From positions 186,001 through 250,000 of the forward strand of contig JAJSPD010000021.1 of NCBI GenBank assembly GCA_021307315.1: a stretch of 64,000 nt of DNA. Direction: 5' to 3'. Made by a program: the position numbers and the translations under genes. The notes beneath the pieces are model-generated. The model was not told the DNA's origin, did no database searches, and worked only from the letters and a program-made list of their open reading frames with translations. Position 1 is the stretch's first letter. Every line of letters starts with the position of its first letter. Origin of the DNA: Bisporella sp. PMI_857. Lineage: Eukaryota > Ascomycota > Leotiomycetes > Helotiales > Helotiaceae. This document shows positions 46,659 through 60,854 of the stretch, piece by piece.

Positions 46659-47603
46659 GTGCACATTGAACAAATACAGGCGACAAATCAAGATTCCGGA
46701 TATAGAGTGGTTAGGCAATTAGGCGGCTAAGATGTAATAGCACATGAAAGAAGGGCACCTGCTTCTGATGGCACAACCCTGGGTTGGAAGTTGTGTGTAT
46801 CTTGAGCTGAAGTTTGCTCACCTACACAGTATATAAGAATGGACGAAATCCACAATGTCAACACTAAGTCCAAGCATACAACCAACACAATTACAATACA
46901 GCAAGGCAGCTCATACTCTTAGGTTCAGACATGCAATGCGATGATTGATATGCTTTAGACAGGCGATGTGCCAAAATGGTGCGAGGTGACTGCCCTCATA
47001 AGACCCTTTGCCACCAGAAGACTGCATTGAATACGTTGAATACACCACAACATGATATACCTAGATATCTCTTGTAGTGAGCCTAACTGGTGATGCTTGC
47101 TTGCTGGCGAGGCTGATTTGATGGATGGGTGTCTTCGGGGGCGTGCGAGGGCAACAGCTTTCAATGATGGTCACCCGACGCACTGCCCTCTCTTGCCCTA
47201 TCATCCCCAGAGCTGTTCATACATGGAAAGGAAATGTAGGTAAGTCTTCATCGTGGTTCGCCTCTCGTTCGCTCAATCCTTTGGATTTCTGGCAGCAGAT
47301 TTTCTACTACGTTAGATATATCTTGGCAAGGCTAATCCCTAAAGGGTTCAGCCCCATTATTTTGTGTAACGTTGAAGAAGTGGCACTGCCTCCCTGGCTA
47401 CAAGCCTCCCTGAATGAATGGAAAGATTGTTGTTAGTTAGGACTTCTTGCGAGAGGGAGAGTCTAATCATTCCTATAGTATATTATATTTAGCTCATCAT
47501 ATGAATTTGACACCAGCGATACCGCTTTCTACCATGTTTGGTACTACATTCCATGCTATCTTTAGCAGAGAGTTAATTAGCATATGCATCGTATACGATT
47601 CTC
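46659..47603. other. Intergenic region, nothing recognised
   Basis: About 950 bp between the G-rich block and the APP1 stop. Plus-strand frames (47125-47436, 47447-47890) have no recognisable content, and the second mostly shadows the APP1 3' end. A TATATAAG sequence occurs near 46830 on the plus strand without a gene behind it that I can support. Confidence 0.4.
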
Positions 47604-50159
47604 TTAATCATGGCTTGGCTTTGTGGTTTTCATATTGCCTGCACCATCTCCAGACGGCCTCTTCATGTCTTTCGTCTTCATCTCACCACCGCCCTCCCCA
47701 GTTTTCCCTTTGCCAGTATCCTTTCCATAACCTTCCACACCCATATTGGTTAGCGTCTTCTCAATCAGCTGTACAGCTTCGTGAGCGATATCACTCCCAC
47801 CACGCCATGTTCGAAGGGTTACGCCTTGGGCATCAAGGACGTCTTTTGCACGCTTCCATCTTCGTTTCCAAAGATCAAGTTTCTTGTTGACTGGTACATT
47901 GCTGGGTCTTTCATCCTCAGAAGTATCTGTGCTGTTCCAAGACATGCGATTTGTAATGCTGGATGCTGATGTGCCAGTACGTCTTGGAGGCAGTCCTGGG
48001 GCGCGCTCTGCAGAGGCTATAGAGGAGGCATCGGAGTTTTGACGAGTAGGTATGTAGGACTTGACTTCAGGGAGAGCATTGTATGCTGCTGAAACCTTCT
48101 GCCTGGCACTGTAAATGTACCCCTCATTGGCCTCATTGGGTTCTGTTGAACTCGGTACTGCTGAGAGCGGTCGACGCGACGGTGGTGGTGGCGGAGCTGG
48201 CCCGCGTTTACTAGGTATGGGTGCCTCACCGGCTGTAGATAATCCTCGGAGAGCAGCTGGTTTTGCAGGTCGTGGAGGTGGCACTCGACCAGCAGGACTT
48301 TCGGGTGCTGACTTTCGAGGTCCTGTGGTCTGTGTTTCGAGATCAGAAGCAGAACGAGGTATGATTCGACGATGAGACTCATGCACAGTTATATTCTCTG
48401 GTTCATCGTCGAAGTTAATCAATTTGCCCATTGTAGGTCCACTACTTGTCTGAGGTACTGCTTCTGTCAAAACTCGGGGAGGTAGGACAGGCCTTAGCTC
48501 TGGAGCGTCTGAATCTTTTGTTGATGGTCGTAGGTTCAATTCGATAGAAGAGGTCCTAGCTGATCCCCTGGAAATTCTCTCTCTAGAACGCTCTCCGCTT
48601 AGAGGACCCATCGCTGAATCGAAGAAATGACTCTCCGGTGTGGTAACATCGCGGATAAAAATTGCCAGAATCATACCAGGGTGCGAGAGAGCAATATCGG
48701 TATACACCTCCAGATCAGCTTCACCACTATCTCCGATAAGTACAAATCTTCTCTCTGGGAAATCTCGCATAATCTTTGTGAGAGTTCCTTTCTTCCTTTC
48801 CGCCACGGGCTCGAATATGCCCTGTAACATCCCGCTATACTGTTTTAAGTGGTATGACCCTGGAGGTAGACCAGCTATCTGGAAGAAGCTAACCAGAACT
48901 GGGAACAACTGCCATGGCGAATTTGAGACATAGTGAAAGCCAATGCCCATGTTATACATGGTATTATACCATTCCTTTACTCCATCGATGGTGAGGTCGC
49001 CAAGATCGCGAATGAAGGCATTCCTAAATATTTCTCTGGCTCCACTCCCAATAGAGGAGTGCTTAATAGTATCGTCAACATCGCTGATTACGCTGACACC
49101 TTTCGGCTGGGTAATTTTAACCTCCTCAGTTGCTGACAAGTGCTCGGAGGCCAATACCCTCACATGAGTTGGAACAAAGTCTAAAGAGGCTCTCAAGACA
49201 AAGTGACCAGATTCATTGGTCCTTACCGTTCTTGAAACAGAGGTTTTCTCGTCATAGAAAAAAATCGTAACCGGAGTTTGAACCAGAGGATTGGTCATAA
49301 ATGGCTTTATACGAGCCATCAAGTGTGCATTTGCGGCCAATAACTCTGCCTGGGACATTTCGTCCGGATGATTCCATGAAGCTCGCTTCGGTAGGTGTCC
49401 TGGTCCAGGCGGCTCTACCAGTGAGGGCGTTTGCTCTCGAGAGCTCCTACCACGATGGCTTCGTATGCTTTCACTGTCCGAATCCTCCTTTGGGTTTTCG
49501 CTATAGGCTCCACGAGCAGCAGCCTTCTCTTCCGCCGCACCTTTCTTCAGAATACGTTCAGCCTCACGTGCGATATTCTCTTCTTCACGGCGTGCCTCGT
49601 GCTCTTGATGTCTTGCATGCAGTGATTGTGGCGAGTCTGGGCTGTCGTTTCTATGCGGTGTTGGTGGGGCTGGGATACCGCTAAGCTTTCGAGCAAGGCC
49701 TATGAGCATCCTATTCTTGCGGGATATCGGCCCACGATGAGGCGAGTATATCCAGCCCTTAACATCTACATCAACTAGGGCCCTATCATCTTCGAATTTT
49801 TGCCATTCTCTCGCCCAATATTCCGCGTCGCCAGAAGAGTCCGAGTCATCTTCCTTCCCGTTTCTTGCATCCGGATTTGGCTCCACTTTCGTATGATTCC
49901 TCGCATATGAAGGGAACAAGATGAGCTGTTCATCGCCGTGGGATACGATAGCTACATCAGGGAAAGAACCTGGTATAGTCGTATCGTCAAGGTCCAGGTC
50001 GTTTTGGCCTTGCCATTTCTGCACAGCAGATTGCTGATATGATTGTCTAATTTCATTGGCAGCCGCCAAATAACCCGCCAGTTTCTTCCTTCGTGAGCCA
50101 CGTTCACGTCCTTCACCGCCCGTATCTATCCCGCCTCGGCCGGGCAGCGATCCAGACAT
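47604..50159 (-). CDS. app1: APP1-like phosphatidate phosphatase
   Basis: Predicted Mg2+-dependent phosphatidate phosphatase of the App1 type (DUF2183), which in yeast acts at cortical actin patches on endocytic membranes (family knowledge). One exon of 851 aa from the ATG at 50159; a GTG two codons earlier was ignored. The catalytic DxDxT motif DVDDT is at about residue 360, in SVISDVDDTIKHSS, and is followed by GFHYVSNSPWQLFP, PPGSYHLKQYSG and RRFVLIGDSGEADLEVY (about 471), all App1 signatures. The N-terminal part has a charged ARREEENIAREAERILKK helix and an IPAPPTP stretch. The C-terminal 300 residues are Pro/Ser-rich with PAPPPPPSRRP (about 658) and other SH3-ligand-like motifs, consistent with binding actin-patch SH3 proteins. 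Confidence 0.92.
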   Translation of the reverse strand: MSGSLPGRGGIDTGGEGRERGSRRKKLAGYLAAANEIRQSYQQSAVQKWQGQNDLDLDDTTIPGSFPDVAIVSHGDEQLILFPSYARNHTKVEPNPDARNGKEDDSDSSGDAEYWAREWQKFEDDRALVDVDVKGWIYSPHRGPISRKNRMLIGLARKLSGIPAPPTPHRNDSPDSPQSLHARHQEHEARREEENIAREAERILKKGAAEEKAAARGAYSENPKEDSDSESIRSHRGRSSREQTPSLVEPPGPGHLPKRASWNHPDEMSQAELLAANAHLMARIKPFMTNPLVQTPVTIFFYDEKTSVSRTVRTNESGHFVLRASLDFVPTHVRVLASEHLSATEEVKITQPKGVSVISDVDDTIKHSSIGSGAREIFRNAFIRDLGDLTIDGVKEWYNTMYNMGIGFHYVSNSPWQLFPVLVSFFQIAGLPPGSYHLKQYSGMLQGIFEPVAERKKGTLTKIMRDFPERRFVLIGDSGEADLEVYTDIALSHPGMILAIFIRDVTTPESHFFDSAMGPLSGERSRERISRGSARTSSIELNLRPSTKDSDAPELRPVLPPRVLTEAVPQTSSGPTMGKLINFDDEPENITVHESHRRIIPRSASDLETQTTGPRKSAPESPAGRVPPPRPAKPAALRGLSTAGEAPIPSKRGPAPPPPPSRRPLSAVPSSTEPNEANEGYIYSARQKVSAAYNALPEVKSYIPTRQNSDASSIASAERAPGLPPRRTGTSASSITNRMSWNSTDTSEDERPSNVPVNKKLDLWKRRWKRAKDVLDAQGVTLRTWRGGSDIAHEAVQLIEKTLTNMGVEGYGKDTGKGKTGEGGGEMKTKDMKRPSGDGAGNMKTTKPSHD

Positions 50160-51422
50160 CGTCACCTTCTCTCGGCGAAGGATTTCATTGTCTTTATGGT
50201 TCCAGAGTATGCGCCTACCCCGCTTGCGGAGAATATCAACAATCCTAGTCCCAGCAGCTTTCTTCCTCTGTCTTTTTAGTATGTAGTTGTATATGCGTGA
50301 TTGTGCACGATGCGTGTAGAAAGGTAACGTCTCAAAGCGGAAATTGGTAAATCTCTCGCGCGCAGTTTGTCTTGGATGAGGAAAGAGATATCGAAGGAGA
50401 CTTAGGCGGTGGTGAGGATAGCCTACTCTGCGCAGCGGTGGTGGAGCCAGTTTTGACGAGTGTTGCAGAGGTTGGTAACTACCACCGAGGGGTAGTGATC
50501 AGATTGATGTCAGGATCTTACTTGTGGAGACGAGCCGCATTCAGGATAACAAGTCACATCCAAGGAAGAAACTTAAAAGAAATGAAAATCAGGTTCGGGA
50601 CAAGTCCAACAATAGTCCTTAAGATGTAGAAAAGTGTGAAATGTGCAGACCGCCAGCCTGTCTTGGGATGTTGCTGCCTCGCTCTTTTCTGAAGAGTGAG
50701 GTTCAATTACGTCAGTCACAAAATTACTCCTCATACCCCTGGCCGACCTTAGACTCCTTCACTACTCAGTCTAGAACTCGGACTCGACATAGGCAACAAT
50801 AAAATTTACTTATATATCTTCCACGTGCGACAACAATTAATTTCATAATTAACCGGAAGTAGTTTGTTTTGTAAGAGACCGTGGTCCCGAAATCGATTTG
50901 CATTTGTTTGCTAGATACACTGACTGATCTATTGGCTATCTGGCCTTCTAATTCTTACTTTCGCCAGTTGTCTGTCCCATATGCCTATAAGAGGTATTGA
51001 GGACTCTCCAGAAACGCCGACGCTAAATGGTGTGTGAAGACAAGTCGTGGAAGGTCAAAGATATCATCTTTGCCTACAATTCAGATTCTGCATGATTCTT
51101 CCAAGTAGCAGGAGAAGGTGCATGGTGCTGAGGAATTACTTAGCCAGTTGCTGGGTTTTGCAAGTAGCTGATCTTAGTTAGTAGGTTTCGCAAAAAATAC
51201 TAGTGGTGCTAGGTGATTATTGTCGTATGAATAGGGGTGGTGGTGCGTCGTTGGGAATTGGTCGTTGCTGAGCCATCCTATCGTTAGATGCAGATCACCA
51301 AGGAGAATAAGGAGTGTTATGGAACTTGGGAGAACTCCGCACAAAAACTATCCTGCCGCTGTCAAAGACGTCTGCTGACGCTTCGCTGGCGCAGCGCCAG
51401 AATCCTACACAGGAAGTTAGCT
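50160..51422. other. Intergenic region upstream of APP1
   Basis: About 1.26 kb between APP1 and the stop of the poly(A) polymerase gene, both minus strand. It should contain the APP1 promoter and leader; a plus-strand frame (50372-50629) has no recognisable content. Nothing else seen. Confidence 0.5.
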
Positions 51423-53479
<2,057 letters not shown>

Positions 53480-53788
53480 GTCAACTTGGATTTCGATATT
53501 ATGTCTTACAGACAAAAGAGAAAACGAAGGAAGTGCTCTGTTGTTGTTTGCTTGATGCCTGGTCGCCAGAATATTGCTTGGCTTTGTGATTGAATTGCTT
53601 AGTAATACAACGGGTCCCACTTTAACCCAGCCAATAATAGAGCTAAAGGCCAAGCTCTCGAATGTTGATTTGGATGTCGAACTTATTTCCTTGATGACTT
53701 TTCACTTCAAGAAAGCTTTTAGAAATAGATCCACATTGTGAAACTCCCTTGAGTCATTTTGTGTCCATAATCTGAGCTTCATGTCAAC
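53480..53788. promoter_or_regulatory. Divergent promoter between poly(A) polymerase and methyltransferase genes
   Basis: 309 bp separate the two divergent start codons, so promoters and leaders must be shared or abutting. No clear TATA box or repeated motif was seen. Confidence 0.5.
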
Positions 53789-55420
53789 ATGTCGAGAACC
53801 GAGTGGGAAGGAGGTGAGCAGATCTCTGCAAGTGAACCAGAGGAGAGACGAGTACTTTTCGGGGCATTAGACTCTTTTTAGTGAGTCAAAAGTTCACTAC
53901 GGCTCACCTATCTTTTGATTGTACTTACAGTGGGAAGAATATACCCTGAATGTCTTATAGTTCTAGACATGTGCTCATTTGTTAAGCTTTGAAAACGCAT
54001 ATATATTGCCAATATGTCAGGTCTCAAGGAACATGTTATATTTCTTCTCTAAACCTACTTTAATTCCATTAGTAACACTTCAAACAGTCAATACGCACAA
54101 GTGGCCCATTATAATACAACTCATGTGCGACGACAGGCATTCTACGCACTCTCAAGACATCATCTACAAATATTATCAGAGCCTCCATTTTCATATTTGG
54201 ATACCTTGAATGCTGTGGATGATTGCATAGACAATAATACTGAGCTCGCATTAGCCATCAATCAATCCGGCCTCCTCTCCTTTGGAAATGGCTTTGAGTC
54301 TCAAGAATGGCGTGGAACGGCGACCTCGAATGACTTAGAGAAAGCAAGAAGTACCATTCGGCAGTTCTATCGAGATGTAAGTTTAGACGGCGAGAATCAA
54401 CAAAGAGTTTATATTTAGTAAAAAGTAACTGAAACTTTTATGCGTTAGTGGTCCGAGGAAGGCAGTGCAGAAAGGAAAGCCTGCAACGGCCCTGTCCTCC
54501 AAGCTCTTCGAGCAGAGCGTCAGCAGCGCGATCCCTCATCATCACCTCTTCGAGTTCTAGTCCCGGGCGCCGGCCTAGGTAGGCTAGTTTTCGATCTCTG
54601 CTGTGACGGCTTTGACACAGAAGGAAACGAGATCAGCTACCATCAACTCCTCGCTAGCTCCTACATCCTCAACATATGTCAATCCGCAAAGAGGCATACC
54701 GTCCATCCCTGGGTCCATTCATTCTCGAACCACAAAACCCGCTCTAATCAGCTGAGATCAGTGCTCGTACCCGATATCCACCCGGCAACCGTGTTAGGAG
54801 AGGTAGAAGAACCTGGAGCAATGAGCATGACGGCTTCAGATTTCTTGTGCTTATATGGGAACGAGGATCGGAAAGAGTCTTTCGATGCTGTTGCCACAGT
54901 CTTCTTTCTGGATACTGCGCCCAATGTTATTCGGTATCTAGAGACCATCAAGAGTTGTTTGAAGCCGGGGGGGCTGCTTATTAACATCGGACCGTTGCAG
55001 TGGCATTTTGAGAATAATCGTTCGGGCCAACGAAAGAGCCGTGGGATGGGCGATGATAGTAATGAAGGACATAGCCTTGAAGGACATAGCCATGAAGGAC
55101 ACGGCCATAGCCATGGAGAAGACGGCGCGGAGCACAGCCACGATTCAACTTGCAGCGTTCCACAAGTTTCAACCTGGTCAACCATAGATCAAGGTAACTT
55201 CCCTTCTGCCGTATTGAGATTCTACTAACGTAGCGTTCAAGGTATCGCCGACCCAGGGAGTTTTGAGCTCACAGACGATGAAGTAGTTGCCCTGTTAGAG
55301 AAATTGGGCTTCATGATTGAAAAGAAGGAAGACGGTATCATAGCGCCATATATACATGACACAGAGAGCATGTTACAGACGAGATACAAAGCCAGCCACT
55401 GGGTCGCCAGAAAACGGTAG
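53789..55420 (+). CDS. Carnosine N-methyltransferase-like (N2227 family) with His-rich insert
   Basis: SAM-dependent methyltransferase of the N2227/CARNMT1 family, which methylates carnosine and related histidine peptides or residues in other organisms (family knowledge; fungal substrate unknown). Four exons (53789-53880, 54088-54376, 54449-55193, 55242-55420) give 434 aa. LRVLVPGAGLGRLVFDLCCDGFDTEGNEIS is the SAM-binding motif, followed by NICQSAKRHTVHPWVHSFSN, VPDIHP, the catalytic-area VATVFFLDTAPNVIRYLETI and LKPGGLLINIGPLQWHF. After QWHF a His/Gly/Glu-rich insert (about residues 330-358) has nine histidines, encoded by imperfect 15-bp repeats. The start at 53789 was chosen over an ATG eight bases upstream because only it is in frame. 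Intron 1 is unusually long here (207 nt). Confidence 0.9.
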
Positions 55421-55500
55421 AGTTGAATAGAACGGAAGGGGCTTGCAGGATAAACTGGATTTGCACCTGTAGAGCGTAAATGCACCATATAAAACTTTCT

Positions 55501-55589
55501 ATTCTTCTATACAACACCATGTGTGCTCTAATCTTCTATACAACATCCACGTGTGCTCTAATCTTCTACACAACACCATGTGTGCTCTA
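55501..55589. repeat. Three tandem ~30-bp repeats between convergent genes
   Basis: Copies at 55501-55530, 55531-55560 and 55561-55589 share the core CTTCTATACAACACCATGTG followed by TGCTCTA, with a few substitutions and one 29-bp copy. They lie in the 176-bp gap between the stops of the methyltransferase (plus) and SDR (minus) genes, so they form part of both 3' regions. Confidence 0.85.
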
Positions 55590-55596
55590 ACCATGA

Positions 55597-56582
55597 TCAA
55601 AGTTTGGCCGTTGGCTCAGCAGGAGCCTCTTCAATTAGCGTGGTCTTCCCCAAAATCTCCCCGCCATCCACCTTGATGGTCGCTCCGTTAATATGGCTCG
55701 CGGCCCTGCTACTCAAGAACACCACGAGTCCCGCGATATCCTCCGGCCGTCCCAGCCTCTTACTCGGGTTCGCAGCTGCCACTTTCTCCACTCCCCCATT
55801 CATCTCCAACAACTCGTTCGCCATCTTCGAGGGAAAAAAGCCGGGGGCGATCATGTTGGTAAGGATATGTCGTGGGCCGAGCTCAACGGCCAGGTTCTTG
55901 CCTAGGTGGATCACAGCCGCTTTGGAGGCAGAGTATCCGTATGTTCCGTGTTTGCCGATGGTGCCAACCCCGATGCCGGCCACGGAAGCGGTTATGAGAA
56001 CACGGGAAGGGTCGTCAATTGTGGCTCTCTTCTCTAGTAACGGCGCAAACCTATCCGTCAGTCAGCAAGCTGCTTTTTTCCTGAGACAAGAGCCAAGGCT
56101 TACAATCGTATGGTGTTGAACACGCTCTTAACATTCAAATCCATAACCTTTGCAAATGCTTCGTCAGGATGCTCGTCGAACGCCGCTCCCCACGTTGCGC
56201 CTGCATTCGCAAACAGGATATCCACATGGTCTGTTGTCTTCGACACCTCATCCACTAGATACTGCACACCTGCAATCTTTGCGCTGTCTGCCGGTATGCT
56301 GATAGCTTTCGCCCCAGGGGCGAGATTGGGGAGCTTGTTGAGAGCCGCGACGGCTTCTTCGCATGCTTTTGCTTTTCGGGAGGTTATGTAAACTTTGGAA
56401 GCGCCGGCTTGCAGAAATCTTATGTTCATCAGTGTCATAGATCTGTCTCTAAGAAGGGCCTGGGCTTACCCTGAAGCAGCATGTAATCCTAATCCCCGCG
56501 AACCTCCTGTCACCACAACTACCTTGCCCTTCAGCGAGAAGATGCTTGGGAAATCCTTGAGCTCTGTGTCGTAGCTTGACAT
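55597..56582 (-). CDS. Short-chain dehydrogenase/reductase (SDR)
   Basis: Classical SDR oxidoreductase. Three exons (complement of 56470-56582, 56104-56418, 55597-56050) give 293 aa. Cofactor motif VTGGSRGLGLHAA is at about residues 23-35, NAG at about 112, catalytic Ser165 (ITASVAG), and Tyr182-x3-Lys186 in YGYSASKAA. The GGEI region and the preceding PGFFPSKM, RLGRPEDIAGLVVFLSS and HINGATIKVDGG are typical of the gluconate-5-dehydrogenase/RhlG-like 3-oxoacyl reductase group; the substrate cannot be read from sequence. The Arg after TGGS-x suggests NADP(H). The frame continues upstream in the first exon to about 56789 but the ATG at 56582 (MSSYDTEL) has the expected distance to the Rossmann motif. 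Confidence 0.92.
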
Positions 56583-59500
56583 CGTGAGAAAAACTAAAAC
56601 AGTGATATGCAATTGAGTACGAAATGAAAAGGAATTTGAAGTCTGAAAGCAAAGAAAAGAATATCGCAAGAGAACTTGAGGGGGTCTAATGCGTACAGCC
56701 GGACCAGAGCTGCAAGCCTCGGCTCGATCCAACTGCCAAATTAGCAAAGCTTTAGATATTACAGCTTTAGCAACAAACTTGTATCTCACCTCGATCTAAA
56801 CGCAAATGGTTGAAATAAACGTAGAGATCCATCATAGCTAAGAGCCCCTATGTTCCACTGCTCTTCGCTTGGTGCTCTAGAACATAATTTGAACTTTGAA
56901 GTTTGGTTGATAGGTTGGCGTGAGATTATAAATATAAGCTTCCTTTGTTATGCTCACATCTCGTGCCAATATTATTTGATAGGCACCGTCCTCGTCTCCT
57001 TTCTGGATAAGCGAACCCATTATAAATCTGCTATGCGCAGATCCTCGCTTGGTCATTCTGACTTATGGAACTCAGGAAACATAGTATCCTTCCTGTTAAT
57101 GTCTAGCCTAAGGACTATCTTACTATAGACACCTTCTTGGTAATCTACAGAGTCGATGGATTCGATGTTTCTCTATGTTTAAAGCTCAGGTGTCTAGTAT
57201 GACCAAAATAGGATTCAATTACACGAATTTTGAATCCCAAGTTCTCTCTTTATGAGGCACTTCTCTCGGATACTCATCATTTGTTATTAACGCGCAATTA
57301 ACCCTTCTGATGTCCTCCCAATCCGTCAGCTATATTTGGGTTTTGGATCCAGAGAGTTCTGTTTCCTCGAGAATCCTGCCTAATTTGGTTAGATAGGTGA
57401 ATACTAAAGACTCCGAGCGCAGTGTCTTGAGATCAGAAGCACTCACTAAATGAGTAGGTCGAAATATGAAGACTGTTTATACTACGTTAATCGCTTACAC
57501 TCTCTCCTTATCATATTTCTCCCATATCCACACGGCATTCAAGATTCTGCATCGTCAATTAAGATGCTTTCAAAAGCCATCCGTCCTTCCGCGATACAGC
57601 ATAATAAACTCAGGCTCTAACGTGCTTGAGCTACTCGCAGCTACTAGAATTCTCTATCAAAGTCTCTTCCCTTCATTCCAATATCTCTAACGGTCCCTTA
57701 TGAGATCAAGCTAGGAAGCTCAACTGGAACAATCTCGAGCCCGCCACGAGAGATCACCTCGTGGTGCCGGGAGATACCATCGGGCATGAAAACCCCGATT
57801 CCCTAAACGGCAAGATGCTGAAAGGTGCTCATGTCTTCCACGCAGCGGGAGACACCATTCCTTTGAACTATAACTAGGGATGAGGCTCCTACTTCCACTC
57901 CCAGGATGTTGATAACGGTCTTACATGTCTTGCAAAAGCAGGAAGATTAACGAGATCCCTAATGTTCGAAAGAGTCCTTTGAACCAACTATCATCACGAA
58001 CATTCTCACAACACAATTCACCACGTCAGTGCTTGTGCCCCAAGCCACACCTCTCTCCTTCATATCCGGCAACAGCGCACTCCCACTTAATCCCGACTCA
58101 TCACCCAAATCTTAACACGTGCACTCCAACATCGACTTCGCACACCCAGAGAGTCCGTTCGCGCTCCTCGCCAACGTGACTCTCGTCAAGATGACAAAGG
58201 GAATTGACGGCACAGAAGTCTAGCTCGGCACACACAATGCGTCTCTCACACCTCGAGAGGAAGCACATAGTGACCGTCTGTGAGGAAGGGAGGCATGGTG
58301 ATTGCGATTTGAGACTCTGGCATGCCGGGAAGCAGAAATTTACAGACAGGACGAGGTCACACTTGCCGTGATCCATTTCGCTCGTGGCCTCAGCGTGTTG
58401 TCCTGTCTAGCGACTGAGTAGTCCGAGGATAGAGTATGCCAACATTTGTGTAGCAGTGCGATGGAAATTGAGGTTTCTGGAAAACCGAAACCGCATTGGA
58501 GCATGAGGCTAAAAGCCTTCAATGTCGGCTGAATTAAGTAGCAGAGGATGTCGTTCCCGAGAGTTATTTGAAGCGAGGATATGGTAATTCGTATGGCTTC
58601 GATCGGAAGAAACCATTAGATAGTGTATTTTAGGCACTTCCTGGTATTTCTCCTACTTCCAGTCAGCCCTATCCCATCAGTGAGAGCAATTAACGATCTA
58701 TACCAGTTATCATTTCATGAGACCTAAGCAAGCAAGCGGTAGCCAAATACTGGTTTCGCAATTCTAGCCTTACATCGCTCGTTTCCTGTAATAAATCGTG
58801 ATTACAAGGAGCGGGAAAAGCGTGGTCAACTTCCTGAGAAGTTCGTGAGATCCTGCTCTTGTGATATGCTGAGAACGTGATCAATGCTAATCTGGGCTCA
58901 GCAACAGTCAGAGAATCAATTTCATATTGCTATAGCTTAAGAAAATGTGGCACTGTATTTCGGAGCACATAGCCTCAAAGAACTGCGTTAAAATCCCTTC
59001 GAAATAACTGACTTGTGAATCTCCGACGTGCGTGACAATCCTTACGCCATCGTCAGCACCTTCGCAGGTTCTGATGCCTCTGGCACAATTGTGGCATACA
59101 GGCCTCAGTCAATCGACTGGCGCATATTCTCAGCCAATGAATATATGAACTGTTTCAAAAGGAAATACATTTGATTTTCCCGCGGTACCAAGTCGCACTA
59201 CGACGTCATCACTCATTCTCAGTCACTTTCTCGTACACTAGAAGATCTGTACCAAGGTGTCCTATTATTTTAGTATGTAATGGCACGTCAGCTGTTTCAC
59301 TGCCACCTACAGTTGATGGGCGGATAACACGGCATCAGAGAATTTACGCTGTTTAGACTCCAAGCTTGGTGCTCCTCTCGTTGTTAAATGACGTAAGTAG
59401 CACGACTTCGAAGTAGTATTTAGCTTAGCAGAAGAATGCCGAGAGAAGTGTCTCATCAGAAAATCAATAAGCTAACTTTCTTTTCTCGGATGCTATGTGG

Positions 59501-60854
59501 AAGGTATAGTGAAGCCATCAGACATTGGTGGAAGCCGGAACTTTTCTGCCTGAGGCCTCCGTCCGAGTCCTTTCCCGCCAAGTTTCGCAAACATTAGATA
59601 TAGCTTCCGTAAATACAAGCAGCCAGGATGAAACATATAATTACAAGATTACCAAAAATATTAACCGTGCTTGACATAAATTGCATTCACACCGCTTATG
59701 CAAACTAAGATCTGATATGCAGAACATGGTCCCAACCGTTTATTTCAAATGGGAGAAAGGCTTTTCGATGAGCGGTGAGATTATGCAAAAACAACCCAAA
59801 AAAAAAGCCACAAAATATCCCCAAGCAGCCGCTCATCATACGATATTGTACACCGGGAAATATGGCTGATCGCGCGTAACCGCGCAGCAGCCAAGGAAAC
59901 CGTTCGTGGCGCGACGAAAAAAAACCAGGTGGGGAACGAAAAATGCGCCGAGCAGACACTGCATTTTTCTTTGCTGTTTGATACCAAGAAGGACAAGCAC
60001 GTACGGCAGCCGCCACGATTGAATCCCCGAGACATGGCCAAGCGCGTGGTGCAGTACATCTGCCAGGCCGCGACGACGGTTACGACGCAACGAGACACGG
60101 CAGGTACGGGCTCTTTTTAAGGAGAATAAGGGACGCGGGCGAGGACTATGACGGGTCGAGTGTTCGGCCCAAGACAGCAAAGGCTGTATAGCATTAGCCA
60201 TGAGATCATGGTATCAGCGGCACTTAGGAAATAGACAGCAGACACAAGCATAAGGACGAGGAACACAACAACTGGAGTCCAAATATCAAAGGCAATATGC
60301 AACATCATGCCAGCCACGAAGCTGCAGGACTTGCTTACAAATGAACATAAACATATGGAAAGATGCGTGAGAGTGCATTGATACGAGCTTCGATTGTGAA
60401 ACTACCGTAGTCTTCCTCCTCTCGCCCGCTACCTTCTTCTCTGTTCCCTTGCCTAGCCATCCCCACGCACATCTCCTCTCGTGCATCCAGGTATATCCAT
60501 CCGTAAAAAAACTAGAACACCACTCCCCGCCATGAAGTACCCTTATGCACCATGCAATGCAATGCACCTACGGCCTCGGTCCAGAAAACAATGACCGCAA
60601 AAAAAAATGTAAAAAAGTTCGCTCCTCGTAGAAAATGCATCGAAGAGTATTGCCCGCCCAGTGGTAATATGTGATGCAATCGATCCAAGGGAAATGTTAT
60701 AGTAGAAAAAGTGTTTGTTGGTGGATGGAAAGTTGGATATGTACAGATACTGTATTCCTTCTGTACCATGCTCCCAAAATCTCGTATTTACAAGTGAATA
60801 TAATGGTGTAGAATGAGACGAGACTGGTCTCAAGTCATTATTTCGAAGGGTATA
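56583..60854. other. Long gene-poor stretch with possible gene relics
   Basis: About 4.3 kb without a supportable gene. A frame at 57466-57690 begins like a signal peptide (MKTVYTTLIAYTLSLSYFS) but ends after 74 aa, and from about 57720 to 58180 a plus-strand frame continues to look protein-like (for example GAHVFHAAGDTIPLNYN) across stops, as if a secreted-protein gene had decayed. Frames at 59705-60201 overlap each other on both strands and carry no domain. The segment 60400-60700 is CT-rich and probably belongs to the 3' side of the next gene. Confidence 0.4.
57466..58180 (+). pseudogene. Possible decayed secreted-protein gene
   Basis: An N-terminal signal-peptide-like frame (57466-57690) is followed by stretches of protein-like reading interrupted by stops at about 57690, 57875 and 57985. 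I cannot identify the family. It could also be chance; the evidence is only open frames and composition. Confidence 0.2.

Noticed and set aside
59705..60201. Several overlapping 100-120-aa frames on both strands
   Set aside because: Mutually overlapping, no start context or domain; composition-driven open frames.
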